Positions 41,375-49,950 of a stretch of 64,000 nucleotides of DNA are shown here, one piece after another. Made by a program: the position numbers and the translations under genes. Within the stretch, counting starts at the first letter, position 1. Each line of letters begins with the position of its first letter. Origin of the DNA: Arthrobacter sp. B2a2-09 (GTDB lineage Bacteria > Actinomycetota > Actinomycetes > Actinomycetales > Micrococcaceae); the NCBI RefSeq assembly GCF_027587375.1, contig NZ_JAMXIC010000010.1:1-64000 (forward strand), read 5' to 3'. The notes beneath the pieces were generated by a model. It had not been told where the DNA came from. It saw only the letters and a list, made by a program, of their open reading frames with translations, and did no database searches.

Positions 41375-42277
41375 TTGAGTGAAACTACGACAGTCGAGTC
41401 CCGGACTCCAGTGACGTCCCTGGGCGGACGTGCGTCGAGCTTGGCCAAGCAAGGCAGGGCCTGGGCGTACAAGCGATCAGGGGCGGTCCTCGCCGTCGTC
41501 GCTGCCGGCATCATTGTGGGACTCCCACTTGCGGCGATTTTTCTCCACCTTCCCCAAAACCCCCTGCAACCGGACGTGGAATCCATGGCCCTGGCCCCCA
41601 ATTCCGTTCATTGGTTCGGCACGGACGGCAACGGCATGGATGTGTTCTCCCGGACGATTGAATCGGCGAGGCTCGACCTTCCCATTTCGCTGGCGGCGAC
41701 GGCTATTGCCCTTGTCATCGGCGTTCCCTTGGGACTGTTCGCGACTACCGGCGTGGCTGGCGAGGCGATCATGCGCGTAGTCGACGCCTTCGCTGCGCTC
41801 CCCATCATCGTGATTGCGGTGGTGTCTATCCAGCTCATGGGCGGCGGAGCCACTGATGTCATCCTCGCCATAGCCCTGGTTGCGGCTCCGCGCTTTGTTC
41901 GCTTGTCCCGTGCAGCGGCGATTTCGCTCCGCTCGTCAAGGTACGTGGAGGCAGCGGTGGCCATCGGCTGTTCGCCCATCCGGGTGGCCTTCAACCACAT
42001 CTTCAGGAACGCCTACGGCGTGATCCTCGTGCAAGCCACGCTGACCACTGCCGGCGCCCTGAGCACGATTGCCGCTTTGAACTTCCTCGGCGTCGGCGTC
42101 AAACCGCCCCAGCCAAGTTGGGGCGCAATGATCGAAGACGGCGTCAGCATGCTCATCCGGGGCCAGTGGTGGGCCGTGGCCTTTCCCGCGCTGGCCCTCC
42201 TCCTGGTCATCGGCTCGCTCAACATCATTGCCGGCGCCATTGAGAACAAGATGGAACGAGTGGAGCACACCCGATGA
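41375..42277 (+). CDS. ABC transporter permease (DppC-type)
   Basis: A 300-residue inner permease of the peptide/nickel ABC family. It has an N-terminal cytoplasmic tail, a first membrane segment at AVLAVVAAGIIVGLPLAAIF, the extracytoplasmic HWFGTDGNGMDVFSRTI typical of DppC, and the ATPase-contact EAAVAIGCSPIRVAFNHIFRN. The start is TTG 41375; no better start is seen. It overlaps the ATPase gene by four bases (ATGA). It begins the large plus-strand operon. Confidence 0.9.
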   Translation: MSETTTVESRTPVTSLGGRASSLAKQGRAWAYKRSGAVLAVVAAGIIVGLPLAAIFLHLPQNPLQPDVESMALAPNSVHWFGTDGNGMDVFSRTIESARLDLPISLAATAIALVIGVPLGLFATTGVAGEAIMRVVDAFAALPIIVIAVVSIQLMGGGATDVILAIALVAAPRFVRLSRAAAISLRSSRYVEAAVAIGCSPIRVAFNHIFRNAYGVILVQATLTTAGALSTIAALNFLGVGVKPPQPSWGAMIEDGVSMLIRGQWWAVAFPALALLLVIGSLNIIAGAIENKMERVEHTR

Positions 42278-43164
42278 ACAAGACCCTCCAAGTCCGGGAA
42301 CTCGAAACCGAGTTCCACACGCCCCGGGGTGTGGTCCCGGCATTGCACGGCGTTTCCTTTGAGGTCCAGGACAACGAGATTGTCGGGATCGTCGGTGAAT
42401 CCGGATCAGGCAAATCGACGGTGGTCCGTTCCATCACCAAGCTGTTGATGCCGCCGGGCAAGGTGTCCGCGGGCAACGTTATCTTCGCTGGCCGCAGCCT
42501 CTTGGACCTGCCCGAACGGGAGATGCGCCAAATCAGGGGAAAGGACATCGGATTCATTGCCCAGAATCCGTTCAGCGCCCTGAACCCGGTGACCCGCATC
42601 GAAAAGCAGTTTGCCAATATCGCCAAGGCGCACGGAGTGAAGGTCGATGCCTCGGAGCGCAGCCGGGCACTGCAGCTGTTGGAATCGACGGGAGTCCGCG
42701 ATCCGGAGCGCGTGATGCGCGGCTACGCGCATGAACTCAGCGGCGGCATGGCGCAGCGCGTCGTCATCGCCATGGCGCTTTACCTCAATCCGCAGCTGGT
42801 GATCGCTGATGAACCGACGACGGCGCTCGACCTCACCGTCCAGCGCCAGGTTCTTGACACCCTTCGCCGCCTGACGATCGAGAGCGGCCGCTCGATGCTG
42901 ATTGTGACCCATGACCTCGGGGTGGTGGCCGCATACTGCAACCGCGTGCTTGTCATGTATCGCGGAAACATCGTGGAACAAGGACCCGTTGAGGACGTTT
43001 TCGTCCGTCCGCAGCATCCTTACACGATCTCCCTGCTCAACTCCGTGGTGCGTCCCGAAGAAGAGACGCAATACGTCCCAGGGAGCGCGGAAGAAGCGGA
43101 TACTGCGGAGCCGGAAACGCCAGACTCCCCGAAGGTCCAATTGTCCGAAGCCCGGAGGTCTTGA
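42274..43164 (+). CDS. ABC transporter ATPase (DppD-type)
   Basis: A 296-residue ATPase with Walker A GESGSGKST, signature LSGGMAQR, Walker B LVIADEPTTALD and the switch histidine in IVTHDLG. An OppD-type C-terminal region follows (QHPYTISLLNSVV). It pairs with the second ATPase as in Opp/Dpp importers. It overlaps its neighbour at the 5' end and abuts the second ATPase. Confidence 0.94.
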   Translation: MNKTLQVRELETEFHTPRGVVPALHGVSFEVQDNEIVGIVGESGSGKSTVVRSITKLLMPPGKVSAGNVIFAGRSLLDLPEREMRQIRGKDIGFIAQNPFSALNPVTRIEKQFANIAKAHGVKVDASERSRALQLLESTGVRDPERVMRGYAHELSGGMAQRVVIAMALYLNPQLVIADEPTTALDLTVQRQVLDTLRRLTIESGRSMLIVTHDLGVVAAYCNRVLVMYRGNIVEQGPVEDVFVRPQHPYTISLLNSVVRPEEETQYVPGSAEEADTAEPETPDSPKVQLSEARRS

Positions 43165-43166
43165 GA

Positions 43167-43979
43167 ATGCCGCTCCTTGAACTCGTGGATGTCACGAAGA
43201 TTTTCCGCACTCCCCATGGAGAAGCGCGTGCCGTTGATGGAATTACCGTGTCCGTGGAAGCCGGCGAGACGCTCGGCATCATCGGCGAAAGTGGTTCCGG
43301 CAAGTCAACGCTCGGCCGCTTGATCTTGAGACTGACCGAGCCGGATTCCGGATCGGTCGTCATCGAGGGACAGGATGTGCTGGCCCTCGGCCGTGGCGAA
43401 CTCCGCCGGAAGCGGCGCCATTGGCAGATCGTCTTCCAGGAACCCTTCGCGTCATTGAACCCGCGCCTGACGATCCGGCAGATCGTCGAGGAGCCGCTCA
43501 TCGTTGCCCGGATGGGCAACCGAGCCGAGCGGCGGTTGCGAGTCTTGGCGACCTTGGAGGAGGTTGGCCTCTCGGCCGATTTCATGGACCGGCGTCCGGC
43601 AAACCTGAGCGGGGGGCAGCAACAGCGCGTAGGCATCGCACGCGCCCTCGTCACGAATCCCAGCCTGGTGGTCCTGGACGAGCCAACGTCCTCGCTGGAC
43701 CTGACGATCCGGGCCTCGATCCTGCGTACCCTCGCGCGCCTCAGGGCTTCGCGGGGCCTCACCTATGTATTCATTTCGCATGACATCGAAACCGTGCGGC
43801 ATTTCTGTTCCACGGTGGCTGTCATGCATCGCGGCAAAATCGTCGAGGTTGGCCCCACCCAGGACGTCTTGATGGCGCCGCAGCACCCTTATACGCAGTC
43901 GCTCATTTCCGCTGCGTTGCCGGTGGTTCCCTATTCCGCCGTCGTTGGCACTACGAATTCCCAGGGGCAGATTTCATGA
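43167..43979 (+). CDS. ABC transporter ATPase (DppF-type)
   Basis: A 270-residue ATPase with Walker A GESGSGKST, signature LSGGQQQRVGIARAL, Walker B LVVLDEPTSSLD and FISHDIETVRHFC. ATG 43167 follows GGAGG by eight bases; TTG 43161 is rejected. The C-terminus has the APQHPYTQSLI element common to DppF. It overlaps the next permease by four bases. Confidence 0.94.
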   Translation: MPLLELVDVTKIFRTPHGEARAVDGITVSVEAGETLGIIGESGSGKSTLGRLILRLTEPDSGSVVIEGQDVLALGRGELRRKRRHWQIVFQEPFASLNPRLTIRQIVEEPLIVARMGNRAERRLRVLATLEEVGLSADFMDRRPANLSGGQQQRVGIARALVTNPSLVVLDEPTSSLDLTIRASILRTLARLRASRGLTYVFISHDIETVRHFCSTVAVMHRGKIVEVGPTQDVLMAPQHPYTQSLISAALPVVPYSAVVGTTNSQGQIS

Positions 43980-45037
43980 TCCGCTATATCATTTCAAGGC
44001 TCGTGATTGCAGCCTTACTGCTGTGTGGCCTCATCACCCTCAGTTTTGGCCTCGTATCCCTTCTTCCCGGCGACCCGGCGGTGGCCCTTCTGGGTGAATA
44101 CGCAACTCCGGCAGACGTCGCCCGCATTCACTCGGAACTTGGCCTGGACTTGCCTTTCTGGGACCGCTACCTCGGCTACATGTCCAGAACCCTGAGCGGC
44201 GATCTTGGCCATTCCCTCTTCACCGGCAGTTCGGTATCCAGCGAAATCCTGACCAGGCTCCCCAATACCTTGATCTATTTGGTGCCGGGGCTCGCCTTGG
44301 CCCTCATCGTCGGCATGGCGAGCGGAACGTTCGCGGCTTATCGCTACCGACGCTTCGCCGACAAGGCCTTCACTTTCTGGATATCCATCCTCATGGCCAT
44401 GCCGGAATTCGTGCTGGCCCTCTTGCTGCTGTTTGTCTTCTATCAACAACTGCGCATCGCGCCCGCGCCGATCGGCATGCTCTCCAGTGCGCAAATAACT
44501 CCGCCGCACGTCACGGGATCAATCCCTCTTGACGCGATAATTGCCGGCCAGTGGGGAACGTTTTCGTCAATCCTCGGCCGCGCCGTCCTTCCCATCGTCA
44601 CTATGGGCTTGTTCTTCGCGGCCCCGTTCGGAAAGACAGTGCGCTCAGGACTATTGCAGGTGCTCCAATCACCACAAATCGAGTTTGCGAGGGCCTGCGG
44701 ACTACGTCCCGGCCAGGTGTTCCGGTATGCCCTCAGCGACATTCGCGGGTCACTCATGACCTACTTGGTACTTCTTTTTGCCGCGTCCCTCAGCGGAGCG
44801 GCAATTGTGGAAAGTGTCTTTTCCTGGCCTGGAGTGGGCGGTTGGTCGCTCGACGGCGTGCTCAAAGGCGACGTGCCCGTTATTCAAGGCTTTGTGCTCA
44901 TCATGGGAACCACCAGTTTGCTCGGCTATGTCATTCTCGACGCCTTGATAACCCTTCTGGACCCCCGTACACGCAGCAAAGCCGTGGCCGGACGCCGTCA
45001 GCGGCGCCTGGGCGCAACGCCAACAGCCATCTCCTAA
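43976..45037 (+). CDS. ABC transporter permease (DppB-type)
   Basis: A 353-residue inner permease. The DppB N-terminus (IRYIISRLVIAALLLCGLITLSFGLVSLLPGDPA) is clear, followed by LGLDLPFWDRYLGY, five more membrane segments and the contact loop FARACGLRPGQVFRYAL. With the DppC-type permease, two ATPases and the lipoprotein at 46824 it completes an importer. Unusually, the binding protein is separated from the permeases by the first metallo-beta-lactamase pair. Confidence 0.92.
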   Translation: MIRYIISRLVIAALLLCGLITLSFGLVSLLPGDPAVALLGEYATPADVARIHSELGLDLPFWDRYLGYMSRTLSGDLGHSLFTGSSVSSEILTRLPNTLIYLVPGLALALIVGMASGTFAAYRYRRFADKAFTFWISILMAMPEFVLALLLLFVFYQQLRIAPAPIGMLSSAQITPPHVTGSIPLDAIIAGQWGTFSSILGRAVLPIVTMGLFFAAPFGKTVRSGLLQVLQSPQIEFARACGLRPGQVFRYALSDIRGSLMTYLVLLFAASLSGAAIVESVFSWPGVGGWSLDGVLKGDVPVIQGFVLIMGTTSLLGYVILDALITLLDPRTRSKAVAGRRQRRLGATPTAIS

Positions 45038-45064
45038 GAAACCCTTAGCCACCTCCGAGAAGTC

Positions 45065-45098
45065 TTGACAGACAACTCCTGACTTCAATAGATTGAAG
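45065..45098 (+). promoter_or_regulatory. Promoter with embedded CTTCAAT palindrome, probably leaderless
   Basis: TTGACA (45065) and TAGATT (45089-45094) form a -35/-10 pair with an 18-base spacer. The palindrome CTTCAAT-AG-ATTGAAG (45083-45098) covers the -10 box. The next base-positions place transcription start at about the ATG at 45101, so the mRNA would be leaderless. Confidence 0.65.
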
Positions 45099-45100
45099 AT

Positions 45101-45925
45101 ATGTTCACTAAAGTTCATGAAGATAAAGTTATCGCCCTCGGTGGAACCATTCCGCTCGACGGTCGCGTGAGCTGGGTACCGGCCGGAGCAACCGGCTTCC
45201 AGCCGTCGAATTGCTATCTCCTCAGTGAGGGGTCCGGCCGGCTGTTGGTCGACACCGGGCTCGCAGTCCACAGCCAGGAGATCCTCGATGACCTGGTTGA
45301 GCTGCTCGACGACGACGGCCGGCTCTCCATGTTTTTCACGCGGAGCGAGATGGACTGCGTTTCGAACCTGGAACCTATCGCCGGGAAATTCGACATCGAG
45401 CGCCTCTTCACCGGTGGCGCCATCAACCCCTTCGATGCCTTCGATGACCTCAGCCGCCTCGCGCTCCGTGGCCGTCGGCAGCAGATCGACCAGAAGGGAG
45501 AGGGCGGAGATTCCATGGCCCGCACCCCCGAGATCGAGGTCGCGCCCGGCCGTCACTTGACCATCGAGTCGCCGCTCCTGCGGCTCCTCCCGACCTTCTG
45601 GGGTTGGGATGCGAATACCGGAACCATCTTTACCTCCGATACCTTCACGCACGGAACCATGACGAGTCCGGACGGTTCCCGCATCATTGACTCGCTAGCC
45701 CAGGACACCACCACGGCCAAGCAGGTCGCGGAGCACCTCTACGCGAAATACGAGTGGATCCCGCGGGCCACGTGCGAGCCGCTTCGGGAATGGCTCTCGG
45801 ACAAGTTCGAGACGTTGGCCCCTGAAACCATCGCCCCTTCCCGTGGCTGCGTGATCCGCGGGCGTGAGCTCGTCCGCCGGCACCTTGATTTCATGCTCGC
45901 CGCATTGGCACCCGAAAAGGCTTAG
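45101..45925 (+). CDS. Metallo-beta-lactamase-fold protein, metal site degenerate (type A, copy 1)
   Basis: A 274-residue protein with the metallo-beta-lactamase fold of the flavodiiron oxygen-reductase type: NCYLLSEGSGRLLVDTG, then the metal-motif position, then SPLLRLLPTFWGWD and IFTSDTFTHG. The usual THxExDH motif is TRSEMDC at residues 80-86, so both histidines are lost while the acidic positions remain. A later histidine of the THG type is also replaced (APSRGCV). It has no flavodoxin domain. It is followed after nine bases by type B, and the same pair recurs at 49225/49947. The start has no ribosome binding site, consistent with a leaderless message. Activity unknown. Confidence 0.78.
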   Translation: MFTKVHEDKVIALGGTIPLDGRVSWVPAGATGFQPSNCYLLSEGSGRLLVDTGLAVHSQEILDDLVELLDDDGRLSMFFTRSEMDCVSNLEPIAGKFDIERLFTGGAINPFDAFDDLSRLALRGRRQQIDQKGEGGDSMARTPEIEVAPGRHLTIESPLLRLLPTFWGWDANTGTIFTSDTFTHGTMTSPDGSRIIDSLAQDTTTAKQVAEHLYAKYEWIPRATCEPLREWLSDKFETLAPETIAPSRGCVIRGRELVRRHLDFMLAALAPEKA

Positions 45926-45934
45926 GAGAATCCC

Positions 45935-46750
45935 ATGGAAGAACTAGTAGAAACTATGAGCCGCGACCTTCCGCGTGAGGTAGCCGACGGCGTCACCTGG
46001 ATGAGCTCGTGCCTGCCGTTCCACCTCCAGGACCGCGTTATCCACGGGCACACCTCCACGTACCTCGCACAAGGGACCGAGTCGTCAATCCTCATTGATA
46101 CGGGCAACCCCTCCAGCTGGAACATCATCTCGGAAACCCTTGACGGGTTGCTGGGGGACAAGCCGCTGAGCTACGTCTTCCCGACGCATCCGGAGCTTCC
46201 GCACACGGGAAACCTTCCCCGCCTCGTCGAGAAGTACCCGGACATCAAGGTTGTTGGCGACATTCGGGACTACCACCTCTTCTATCCCCAGATCGTTCCC
46301 AACCTTCACGCCCGGGTTCCCGGGGACAAGGTAGATCTCGGCGGCGGATATGAATTCGTGATCGTCGAGGCGATGATCAGGGACCTGCCAAACACCCAAT
46401 GGGGCTTTGTGCCGAAGTCGGGCGTGCTTTTCACGGCCGACGGCTTTTGCTACATGCACCGCCCGGAACTCGATGATGAGGATCCGGTGCACCTCCCCGG
46501 CGAATGTGGCCTGACAACAGATGAACTCTCGGCGCCAATCGCGGTCGAGAACGCAGCCTTCTTCACCGGCAGCGCGTTGTACTGGGCCAGATTCGCCAAC
46601 GACGCCGACCAGGTTTACGACCGCGTCGGCAAGCTGATGGATGACCTTGGGGTCAAGATCGTAGCGCCCACCCACGGCAACGTGATCACCAATATACCGG
46701 AGGTGGCGCCCATCATCCGGGCCGGCCACAAGCACGCCTACCGTTACTAA
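45935..46750 (+). CDS. Metallo-beta-lactamase-fold protein, flavodiiron-like (type B, copy 1)
   Basis: A 271-residue protein of the same fold. The motif THPELPH (84-90) keeps two histidines and the glutamate of flavodiiron proteins but has proline in place of the aspartate. The later LHWPD-type histidine is replaced (MIRDLPN, Arg149), while Asp169 in FTADGF and His247 in APTHGNV are kept. No flavin domain is fused. It follows the type A gene closely, behind GGAGAATCCC, so the two are probably made together and may form a complex. Candidate roles are hydrolysis or redox chemistry on the locus substrate; neither is proven. Confidence 0.8.
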   Translation: MEELVETMSRDLPREVADGVTWMSSCLPFHLQDRVIHGHTSTYLAQGTESSILIDTGNPSSWNIISETLDGLLGDKPLSYVFPTHPELPHTGNLPRLVEKYPDIKVVGDIRDYHLFYPQIVPNLHARVPGDKVDLGGGYEFVIVEAMIRDLPNTQWGFVPKSGVLFTADGFCYMHRPELDDEDPVHLPGECGLTTDELSAPIAVENAAFFTGSALYWARFANDADQVYDRVGKLMDDLGVKIVAPTHGNVITNIPEVAPIIRAGHKHAYRY

Positions 46751-46823
46751 TCCACTGCCCACATCAGCAGCGCACTACTCGTAACACGTCCTTTCCCTCT
46801 GTACAGAAATTGGAACCAGGCTT

Positions 46824-48416
46824 ATGAAGAATTCGCGTATATTGCTCGGCTGGGTCGCAGCCGCGGCAGCTGTGTCGCTCACCGGATGCGGGGGAGCCAC
46901 TCCCACCGCAGCGGTGGCCAAACCGGAGTCGGTGGTCATCGCAGTCGGCGCCCTCCCCGACAGTCTCACCCCCGCCCCGTGGGGCGGCAGCGCATCGCAC
47001 GTGGTGCTCAGCGGCCTCGGTTCCCAGTTGCTGGAGTACAAAACCGGCGCGAGCGATGACGAATCATGCTCGACGCCGTCTACCGCGGTCACCGGTCGGC
47101 TCGCCGAGAGTGCCGTACCCGCCCCGGACGGCAAGGGGGTCATCGTCAAGCTACGGAAGCTGACAAGCCAGTTTGGAAACACGCTCTCGGCCGAGGACGT
47201 GAAATGGAGCCTGGCGATTGGCATGGTGCGACAGCCCGTCATGAAGGGGACGCTCAAGAGCAGCGGATTCAACGTGGACAACCTCGTCACCGTGATCGAC
47301 GACCGCACTGTTGAACTCAACACCCTTGGGATGACGTCATACACGCTCGAGTCGCTGCAGAACAATCTCTTCTACATCCACGACAGCAAGGAAGCGAAAC
47401 TTCACGTCACGCCGGATGACCCCACGGCAAACAAGTGGCTCTCTAAGAACCTGGCCGACTACAGCGGTTGGAAGCTTGAGGAGTTTACCCCCGGCACGTC
47501 CCTGACGGTGACCGCGGACCCGAACTGGGGAGGCGATCGAGGCTCGGTAAAGCGGGTTGTGGTCAAGGCTGTTCCCGACACCGCGACCCGGACCCAATTG
47601 GTGAAGACCGGCGAGGCCCAGATTGCCAACGGCTTCGAATATGACCAATACAGCTCCATGACCGGTGTCAGTGGAGTCAGTGTTCTCAAGTGCACTAGCC
47701 AGACCCGTGACACCATGATGTTCAACACGAAGACCGGTCCTCTGGCAGATGAGAAGGTTCGCCAGGCAGTTTCCATGGCGATCGACCGCGCCGCCCTGGC
47801 CAAGGGCGCCTACGCCGGCCTCGCGGACCCGGCGGGCTCGATCTTTCCCACGGTGAAGGATTCGCCCACCTACAAGTACGACCCCGAGGCGGCCAAGAAG
47901 CTGCTCGCGCAGACCCAGTACCCGAACGGGTTCCCCCTGACGCTTAGCTACAGCGTCAGCCGCCCGGGCCCAGTCGCGAAGAGTTCAGCCGTCCTCATCC
48001 AATCCATGCTGGCGAAGGTCGGTATCACCGTGCAGCTGTTGAACGTGGCGAGCCCGACCGACTTCTCCTCAGCGCTCATCGACGGCCGCTTCCAAGCCGT
48101 CCTGTACTCCGAGCCGATCGTCATCGCCGATCCCGCGTTCTACACCTACGCGTTCTACTCCACCGGGGCTCCGAGCAACAGCACCGGATGGTCCAATCCT
48201 GAATTCGATGCCACTCGGACTCAGCTGGCCGCCACCCCGAGCACGAACACGGACCAGCGGACAGCCCTGCTCAAGAAGATGGCTGGATTGGTGGACCAGG
48301 GAGCCCCGATTCTCTCGCTAGTGCAGGTCCGGAACCTGATCGTCAAGCAGGACACCCTGACAGGGGCGGTACCGCTCACGAACGACCAGGTCTATTTCGC
48401 CGGTCTGGGCAAGTAG
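46824..48416 (+). CDS. ABC transporter substrate-binding lipoprotein (DppA/OppA type)
   Basis: A 530-residue extracytoplasmic solute-binding protein of family 5. The signal peptide ends in a lipobox (SLTGC, Cys22). The body shows LSAEDVKWSLAIGM, FNTKTGPLADEKVRQAVSMAIDRAALAKG and DPEAAKKLLAQTQYPNGFPL, all typical. It serves the permeases and ATPases at 41-45 kb. The ligand may be a peptide, amide or heterocycle. A strong hairpin follows the stop, often seen after highly expressed binding-protein genes. Confidence 0.93.
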   Translation: MKNSRILLGWVAAAAAVSLTGCGGATPTAAVAKPESVVIAVGALPDSLTPAPWGGSASHVVLSGLGSQLLEYKTGASDDESCSTPSTAVTGRLAESAVPAPDGKGVIVKLRKLTSQFGNTLSAEDVKWSLAIGMVRQPVMKGTLKSSGFNVDNLVTVIDDRTVELNTLGMTSYTLESLQNNLFYIHDSKEAKLHVTPDDPTANKWLSKNLADYSGWKLEEFTPGTSLTVTADPNWGGDRGSVKRVVVKAVPDTATRTQLVKTGEAQIANGFEYDQYSSMTGVSGVSVLKCTSQTRDTMMFNTKTGPLADEKVRQAVSMAIDRAALAKGAYAGLADPAGSIFPTVKDSPTYKYDPEAAKKLLAQTQYPNGFPLTLSYSVSRPGPVAKSSAVLIQSMLAKVGITVQLLNVASPTDFSSALIDGRFQAVLYSEPIVIADPAFYTYAFYSTGAPSNSTGWSNPEFDATRTQLAATPSTNTDQRTALLKKMAGLVDQGAPILSLVQVRNLIVKQDTLTGAVPLTNDQVYFAGLGK

Positions 48417-48435
48417 CAAACCCTGTGAAGCACGT

Positions 48436-48470
48436 AGTTCTGGCCGGCGGCGCGACCGCCGGCCAGAACT
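48436..48470 (+). terminator. Perfect 15-bp stem after the binding-protein gene
   Basis: AGTTCTGGCCGGCGG pairs with CCGCCGGCCAGAACT around CGCGA. No T-run follows. In this position it could stabilise the binding-protein mRNA and reduce read-through into the isochorismatase gene. Confidence 0.75.
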
Positions 48471-48520
48471 CACCCGACCCCAGAATCCCTGTGACCCCAT
48501 CCCCGTGAAGGAAGAAGACC

Positions 48521-49195
48521 ATGATTGAAATCTGCGGCAAACCCGTCCGCGACACCCTCCAGGAACTGCTCGATCCTGCCACCACTGCCTTGGTTGTCAT
48601 CGACATGCAGGTAGGAGCTGTTTCGCACGGTGGCGCGATTGGGGATTCCGGGCATGACATGACCATGATGCCGTCCGTCGTCGAAAAGTGCGGTCGCGCC
48701 ATCGACGCGGCACGTGCCAACGGGGTGCCGGTTTTCCACATTCGCGTCGAGAACCTCCCTGACGGGGCAAGCTCGCCGGCGGCGTGGCTGCGCGCCCTTT
48801 ATACCGCGGCGAACGGCCGCCCCATCGACCTCGGCAAGCTCAGTACCAAAGGGGACCCCGCGACGGAATTTTGCGAACCCTGCATGCCCGAAGACGGGGA
48901 AGTCGTGATCACCAAGCGACGCCCCAGCGCCTTCATCGCCACAGAACTTGCCTTGCTGCTGCGCAGCCAAGGGATTGAGTCGGTGGCGTTCGTGGGCGTT
49001 TCCACCGGTGGCTGCGTGGAAGCAACCCTGCGCGACGCCGTGCACAACGACTTCTATGCCGTGCTGCTCGAGGATGCGGTGGGAGCCTACGACACGGTGG
49101 TGCACGACGCCGCGTTGACCGTCATGCGGGCCCGGCACGACGTCTGCACCCTCGATGAAGCAATTGCTGTCTGGGAGACAGCCAGCACCTCCTGA
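48521..49195 (+). CDS. Isochorismatase-like cysteine hydrolase
   Basis: A 224-residue hydrolase with the Asp28-Lys132-Cys165 triad: VVIDMQ, TKRRPSAF and VGVSTGGCVEATLRDA. This family includes N-carbamoylsarcosine amidase, ureidoacrylate hydrolase, biuret hydrolase and maleamate amidase, which cleave small linear amides or carbamoyl compounds. Its place among ring-opening amidohydrolases suggests it acts on an opened amide or ureido acid. The start follows GTGAAGGAAG. Confidence 0.9.
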   Translation: MIEICGKPVRDTLQELLDPATTALVVIDMQVGAVSHGGAIGDSGHDMTMMPSVVEKCGRAIDAARANGVPVFHIRVENLPDGASSPAAWLRALYTAANGRPIDLGKLSTKGDPATEFCEPCMPEDGEVVITKRRPSAFIATELALLLRSQGIESVAFVGVSTGGCVEATLRDAVHNDFYAVLLEDAVGAYDTVVHDAALTVMRARHDVCTLDEAIAVWETASTS

Positions 49196-49224
49196 GCCAT
49201 CCGGATCCAAGGGAAGGAGTGAAA

Positions 49225-49950
49225 ATGAGCAGTTTGCTGAGCGGCCGGATCCACCGGCTCGGCGGGGACATCGAACTGGATGAGCGCGTGAGCTGGTGCC
49301 CGCCTGGCGTGCGGCGTACGCAAGCGGTGAACTGCTACTTGCTCAAGGGCCCTTCCGGTTCAGTGCTGGTGGACACCGGGATTCGCCTTCATCGGGCGGA
49401 CATCATCGAACAGCTCGGCCGGTTGATGTCACCCGGAGAGCCGCTATCCATTGTCCTCACCCGTACTGAAATGGAATGCTGCCTCAACATCCCGGCCATC
49501 GAGGAGCATTTCACCGTTGACTCCGTTTGGTACACGGGCGGAATCACTGTGCCTCGTTCGAAGGCCGAATCCAAGCGGATTGCCGTGGATCCCGGAACAT
49601 CGATGCGTGTGGAAGTGCTGGACGGCGTCGTCGTCGAACTCGTTTCACCGCTCCTCCGGCTCCTGCCGACGCTCTGGGTTTTCGATCCGGAATCGGGCGG
49701 GCTGCTGACCTCGGATGCGTTCACGCACGGCGGGAGTGCCGCCCCGGAGACGCGCGAGGGGCTCCGGAAATTCCGCTGGTTCACCGGGGCGGATACCAGG
49801 CCGATCGCGAGGAACGTTGGCGACATCTTCCGGGACCGCGATGTCCGCGCCGTCGGCCCCGGCTACGGAACTCCCTTTATCGGCACAGACATGTGCCTTG
49901 AGCAGGCAGGCGAGCTGGCGCGGGCAATCGAGGAGATGGGTATCCAGTGA
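49225..49950 (+). CDS. Metallo-beta-lactamase-fold protein, metal site degenerate (type A, copy 2)
   Basis: A 241-residue paralogue of the protein at 45101. It aligns from RIHRLGGDIELDERVSW and NCYLLKGPSGSVLVDTG through SPLLRLLPTLWVFD and LTSDAFTHGG. The metal motif is TRTEMEC (79-85), with the same histidine losses as copy 1, and the late histidine is also gone (GPGYG). It lacks about 30 C-terminal residues compared with copy 1. ATG 49225 follows AAGGAG by five bases. It overlaps the type B partner by four bases (GTGA), even tighter than in copy 1. Confidence 0.78.
   Translation: MSSLLSGRIHRLGGDIELDERVSWCPPGVRRTQAVNCYLLKGPSGSVLVDTGIRLHRADIIEQLGRLMSPGEPLSIVLTRTEMECCLNIPAIEEHFTVDSVWYTGGITVPRSKAESKRIAVDPGTSMRVEVLDGVVVELVSPLLRLLPTLWVFDPESGGLLTSDAFTHGGSAAPETREGLRKFRWFTGADTRPIARNVGDIFRDRDVRAVGPGYGTPFIGTDMCLEQAGELARAIEEMGIQ

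Noticed and set aside
41134-41601. 155-codon minus-strand frame across the control region and DppC start
   Set aside because: It covers the operators and the start of the permease gene and has no recognisable protein.
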